NCBI RefSeq assembly: GCF_036345255.1
Contig: NZ_CP107783.1
Span: forward strand, 7,557,001 to 7,621,000
Length of the DNA stretch: 64,000 bases
DNA from: Streptomyces sp. NBC_00569
GTDB taxonomy: Bacteria; Actinomycetota; Actinomycetes; Streptomycetales; Streptomycetaceae
Direction: 5' to 3'
Part shown: positions 61,080-64,000 of the stretch, piece by piece
Layout of the letters: the number at the start of each line of letters is the position of its first letter
How positions within the stretch are numbered: position 1 is the stretch's first letter
Translations under genes and position numbers: made by a program
The notes under the pieces: model-generated
What the model was told of the DNA's origin: nothing
Databases searched by the model: none
Seen by the model: only the letters and a program-made list of their open reading frames with translations

Positions 61080-64000
61080 TCAGGAGAGTGTGTTCACCGT
61101 CATCTGGGAGATGGCGGTGAACTGCTGGAGGTACCGGCCGCCGAGCAGTTCGGTCATCCGGTCATAGCCGGTCTCGTCGAAGCCGAGGTTCACGAGCTCG
61201 TCGACTCCGTCACCGTCCAGGTCGCCGGAGAAGTACTCCCTGGCGCCCATGAGCGTCACGCGGCCCACCCCACCGGGGTAGTTGCGGCCCGCGGTGAGCA
61301 CGGCCGGGTCGTAGAGGTCGGCGCCCGCATCCGTGCCCGCGACGAGGAGCCGCTTCCCGCCAGGTCCGGCCAGGAAGCCTCCGGTCTCCGTGGTGGCCAT
61401 GGTGAAGATCGAGTAGTCCTGGCCGCCGGCCGCGTAGGTGCGGAACGCTGCGGTCCCCGCCAGGTTCAGCCCCTCCGGACCGGTGAAGTAGTTCCCGAGC
61501 GTCCAGGCGCCGCCCGCCAGGCCCTGGTGCAGGACCTCGCCCGTGCGGCTGTCGCGGATCTCGACGACGTTGGTCAGGCTGGTCGCGTCAGGCGTGCCCG
61601 AGGCGGTCGTGGAGGTCGCCGTCATCCACGTGTAGACGACCGCGTGCCCGTCGGCGTACGGGATCTTCGGCGAGGTGAAGACGCCGTTCTTCAGGGCGGC
61701 CCCGTACAGCTTGCCGTCGACCGCCTCGGCCGGGGCCTTCGGGGACGCGGTCCAGCGGACGGTGCCCTTCGCGGCGTCGAGTGCGACGCCGTCGACCGTG
61801 GGCGAGTCCTTCTCGAGGGAGTCGCTGCTGGTGTACTGCGCGTACACCCGGCCCTCGCCCACCGCGGGGTCGCCGAACACGACGCTTCCCGCGCTGTCCG
61901 GCGCCGCGTACGTCCACAGCGCAGAGCCGTCGCTGCCGCGGTACGCCCGCAGCTTGTCCGTCGGCACGAGGACGTCGTCTCGCTTGTCGCCGTCCAGGTC
62001 GGCGACCGTCACGGAGCGGACGAACTGCCCCCTCCCGTCGATGCGTTCCAGGACCTTGCCGGTGCGGCCGTCGAGGACCGCGACCGCCGTGTCCGCGGCC
62101 ACCGCGAAGTCGTCGACGCCGTCGCCGTTGACATCGCCCTTCTCGATCCGGTGCACCTGGCCCGGCACGGTGGCCTTCCACAGGAGCTTCGGCTTGCCCG
62201 CGGTCAGCGAGGGACCCGAGTAGGCCCACACGCCGTTGGACTTGCCGCCGACGACCAGGTCGTTCTTCTTGTCGCCGTCGAGATCGGCCGATGCCGAGGA
62301 CGACAGATCGCCCTGGAAGGGCAGCACGCCCTGCTGCTTGCCGTTGCCGAACCCGTAGGTGCGCAGGTTCTGGTTCTGGTCGACCGTGCGGATGTGCTGG
62401 CCGTCGGCGTCGCGGTAGACCTGGGCGAACATCGGCGAGGCGCCGACTCCCTTCTCGCGCCAGCGCACGTCGCCGCTGCCGGAGAACACGGTGAGCGAGG
62501 CGTACTGTCCGCCCCCGGGGTTCTCCGCGGAGTTCATGCCCGTGTCGTCCTGGGCGGCCGTCACGAGGCTGCCGTCGACCACGTCGAGGCTCCACGCGCT
62601 CGGCCCGTCGTGGCCGTTGTCGGCGGCCCGCTTGACGGTGGAGGACCACTGCAGGGAGGACGGGTCCGAACCGTCCACGACGCGGACGGTGTTGGCGTTG
62701 ATGTACAGGTACGGGTCGAGCGCGGACTCGCTGACCACGTACTCGGGCTTCCGGTCGCCGCGCAGGTCACCGATCGTCATGTCGGTGGGCAGCGCGTTGA
62801 CCCGGGTGTCGAGCGTGGTCCGCTTGCCGTCGGCCAGGGAGTAGGCGTCGATCTCGTACTTCACGCCGACGTTCGGGTCGGACTGCTCCAGGGCCACGAG
62901 CCGGCCACGCGCGGTGTCCAGGTGCAGCTGGCGCGAGTAAAGAGCGCTGTCCGTCTGCCACTTGACCTTGCCGTCGGCGGTGTCGAGCACGAGGGTGCGC
63001 CCGCGCCCGGCCGTCGTGGCGGTCCTGCGCTGGTTGTACGACGCGGCGACCAGGCCGCCGCCGAGGTCCTCCAGGGCGCCCCACGCGGTGCCGGTGCGCA
63101 CTCCCGTGTCGTACGTCCACGTGTCGGTGGGCTTCAGCGCCCCGTCGGCGTACGAGAAGCGGATGCCGGAGACCGTGGCGGTCGCGGCGGCCGGGGAGTT
63201 GAGGTTGTAGTACGGCGCGTCAGTGACGACGAGCGTCTTGCCGACCAGCTTCACGTTGTAGGCGTACGCGTACAGCTTCGACCACAGCGTCTTGCCGGTC
63301 TTCCCGTCGAGGACGGTGACGAAGGTGCCGTTGGCGAGGGTGGAGCCGGGCGAGGTGAAGGGGCGGTACGGGTTTACGCCGACGCTGGCCGAGAACACCA
63401 CGTCGTCCACGCCGTCGCCGGTCAGGTCGCCGGTCACGTACCCCTGGTCGGAGGCCGGTGTGAAGGGGCTGACCGCGTTGTAGCCCATGACGATGCGCGC
63501 CGGGTACGGCTCGGTCTGCCAGGGCCGGGAGTTCTTGACGCCCCAGTCCGCGTACAGCGAGGCGTTGTCGCGGCGCCACAGGGCGGTGCCGTCGGCCTTG
63601 CTGCGCTGGACGCTGCCCAGGCTGTGCAGGGTGAAGTAGTCGCCCCCCTTGCCCCTGGCGGGGACGGTGGCGGCGAGGCCGCGCACGCCTTCCAGCGCGG
63701 ACTTGGGGGAGATGGTGACGGCGCCGTCGGTGCCGGTGCCTTCGTCGAGGTGGGAGCCGGAGCCCTGCCCGTCCGTGCCGGAGGCGCCGGAGTCCTTGGT
63801 CGCGCCCTGCGGGTCGACCGTCTCGCGGTCGGCGTCCGCGTAGGGGTTGAGCTGGGCGTGGTCCGCGAGCTTCTCGGCCTGGCTGTCTGTCAGCGTCAGC
63901 AGCAAGCTGTCGTCGTCGGCCGCGAGGGCGGGCGGCGCGGCGCTCAGCGCCAGACCGGCCGCGACCAGCGCGGAGGCGAGCCGCAGTGCCCGCCGGGAGT
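61080..64000 (-). CDS. Secreted FG-GAP/VCBS repeat protein, 5' end off-window
   Basis: At least 973 residues; the frame remains open to base 64000, just inside a signal peptide (SRRALRLASALVAAGLALSAA then PALAADDDS), so only a few codons are missing. Repeated calcium-binding FG-GAP motifs: DLTGDGVDDVVF, DLDGDKKNDLVVGG, DVNGDGVDDFAVA, DLDGDKRDDVLV and DLDGDGVDELV near the end. Between them are PQQ-like strands (VLDGKTGKTLWSK, RWREKG). This is an extracellular beta-propeller. Ligand and role unknown. Confidence 0.9.
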   Translation of the reverse strand, partial: SRRALRLASALVAAGLALSAAPPALAADDDSLLLTLTDSQAEKLADHAQLNPYADADRETVDPQGATKDSGASGTDGQGSGSHLDEGTGTDGAVTISPKSALEGVRGLAATVPARGKGGDYFTLHSLGSVQRSKADGTALWRRDNASLYADWGVKNSRPWQTEPYPARIVMGYNAVSPFTPASDQGYVTGDLTGDGVDDVVFSASVGVNPYRPFTSPGSTLANGTFVTVLDGKTGKTLWSKLYAYAYNVKLVGKTLVVTDAPYYNLNSPAAATATVSGIRFSYADGALKPTDTWTYDTGVRTGTAWGALEDLGGGLVAASYNQRRTATTAGRGRTLVLDTADGKVKWQTDSALYSRQLHLDTARGRLVALEQSDPNVGVKYEIDAYSLADGKRTTLDTRVNALPTDMTIGDLRGDRKPEYVVSESALDPYLYINANTVRVVDGSDPSSLQWSSTVKRAADNGHDGPSAWSLDVVDGSLVTAAQDDTGMNSAENPGGGQYASLTVFSGSGDVRWREKGVGASPMFAQVYRDADGQHIRTVDQNQNLRTYGFGNGKQQGVLPFQGDLSSSASADLDGDKKNDLVVGGKSNGVWAYSGPSLTAGKPKLLWKATVPGQVHRIEKGDVNGDGVDDFAVAADTAVAVLDGRTGKVLERIDGRGQFVRSVTVADLDGDKRDDVLVPTDKLRAYRGSDGSALWTYAAPDSAGSVVFGDPAVGEGRVYAQYTSSDSLEKDSPTVDGVALDAAKGTVRWTASPKAPAEAVDGKLYGAALKNGVFTSPKIPYADGHAVVYTWMTATSTTASGTPDATSLTNVVEIRDSRTGEVLHQGLAGGAWTLGNYFTGPEGLNLAGTAAFRTYAAGGQDYSIFTMATTETGGFLAGPGGKRLLVAGTDAGADLYDPAVLTAGRNYPGGVGRVTLMGAREYFSGDLDGDGVDELVNLGFDETGYDRMTELLGGRYLQQFTAISQMTVNTLS

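Overview
The window is a high-GC, densely packed chromosomal segment of a Streptomyces or very close relative. Pointers are the paired streptogrisin-type secreted proteases, an AA10 chitin/cellulose-active protein with an LAETG sorting signal, many ATGA stop/start overlaps, GTG/TTG starts with AGGAGG-like ribosome sites, rare TTA codons, and two copies of the widespread Streptomyces 70-bp dispersed repeat.

Layout. 1-5714: a sulfur-type uptake and flavin-monooxygenase operon (polar amino acid ABC transporter, two luciferase-fold monooxygenases, DUF1684 protein). 5970-9231: two streptogrisins (B- and D-like) around an SPFH/slipin gene. 9300-15024: a membrane protein, then an SOS-box-controlled dnaE2 overlapping a Y-family polymerase-like gene that lacks its catalytic acids (a mutasome pair). 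15029-18069: a cupin/MarR pair with three phased operators, a secreted lipase, and a cell-wall-sorted LPMO.

18192-27160 is a degraded genomic island. It is bounded by about 150-bp imperfect direct repeats lying 8,819 bp apart and visibly less GC-biased than its surroundings. It carries a frameshifted gene, a class II tRNA 3' fragment, the most unusual gene of the window (a 1,588-residue caspase / Hsp90-type ATPase / eight-repeat winged-helix protein) with a small companion protein, a GNAT fragment, a GntR-Nudix fusion, a truncated TPR regulator, and the remains of an IS5-type transposase and of another small gene. No integrase or transfer gene remains.

27379-32340: housekeeping and small accessory genes (His-rich secreted protein, acetyltransferases, methyltransferase, FomD-like protein, GntR, AAA ATPase). 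32495-42393: an exopolysaccharide locus with a GH39-like membrane-anchored glycosidase, a single polypeptide fusing a Wzx-like flippase to a Wzy/GT-C-like membrane protein, a polysaccharide deacetylase, two GT2 glycosyltransferases, a BioF2/FemAB-like acyltransferase and a small membrane protein. 42739-50567: SGNH lipase, Ser/Thr kinase, M20 amidohydrolase, and a TetR-controlled DrrAB-type exporter. 50589-57584: an orphan Type ISP C-terminal domain, a GntR regulator, homogentisate dioxygenase with a divergent TetR, a CitMHS citrate transporter and an MFS protein. 57725-64000: a SARP/BTAD-ATPase-TPR regulator and a secreted FG-GAP repeat protein that runs off the end.

The candidate undescribed system is 19112-24257: a two-gene, TTA-containing, caspase/Hsp90-ATPase conflict-type module whose C-terminal repeats are recent near-identical duplications. 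Its function is inferred from domain logic only.
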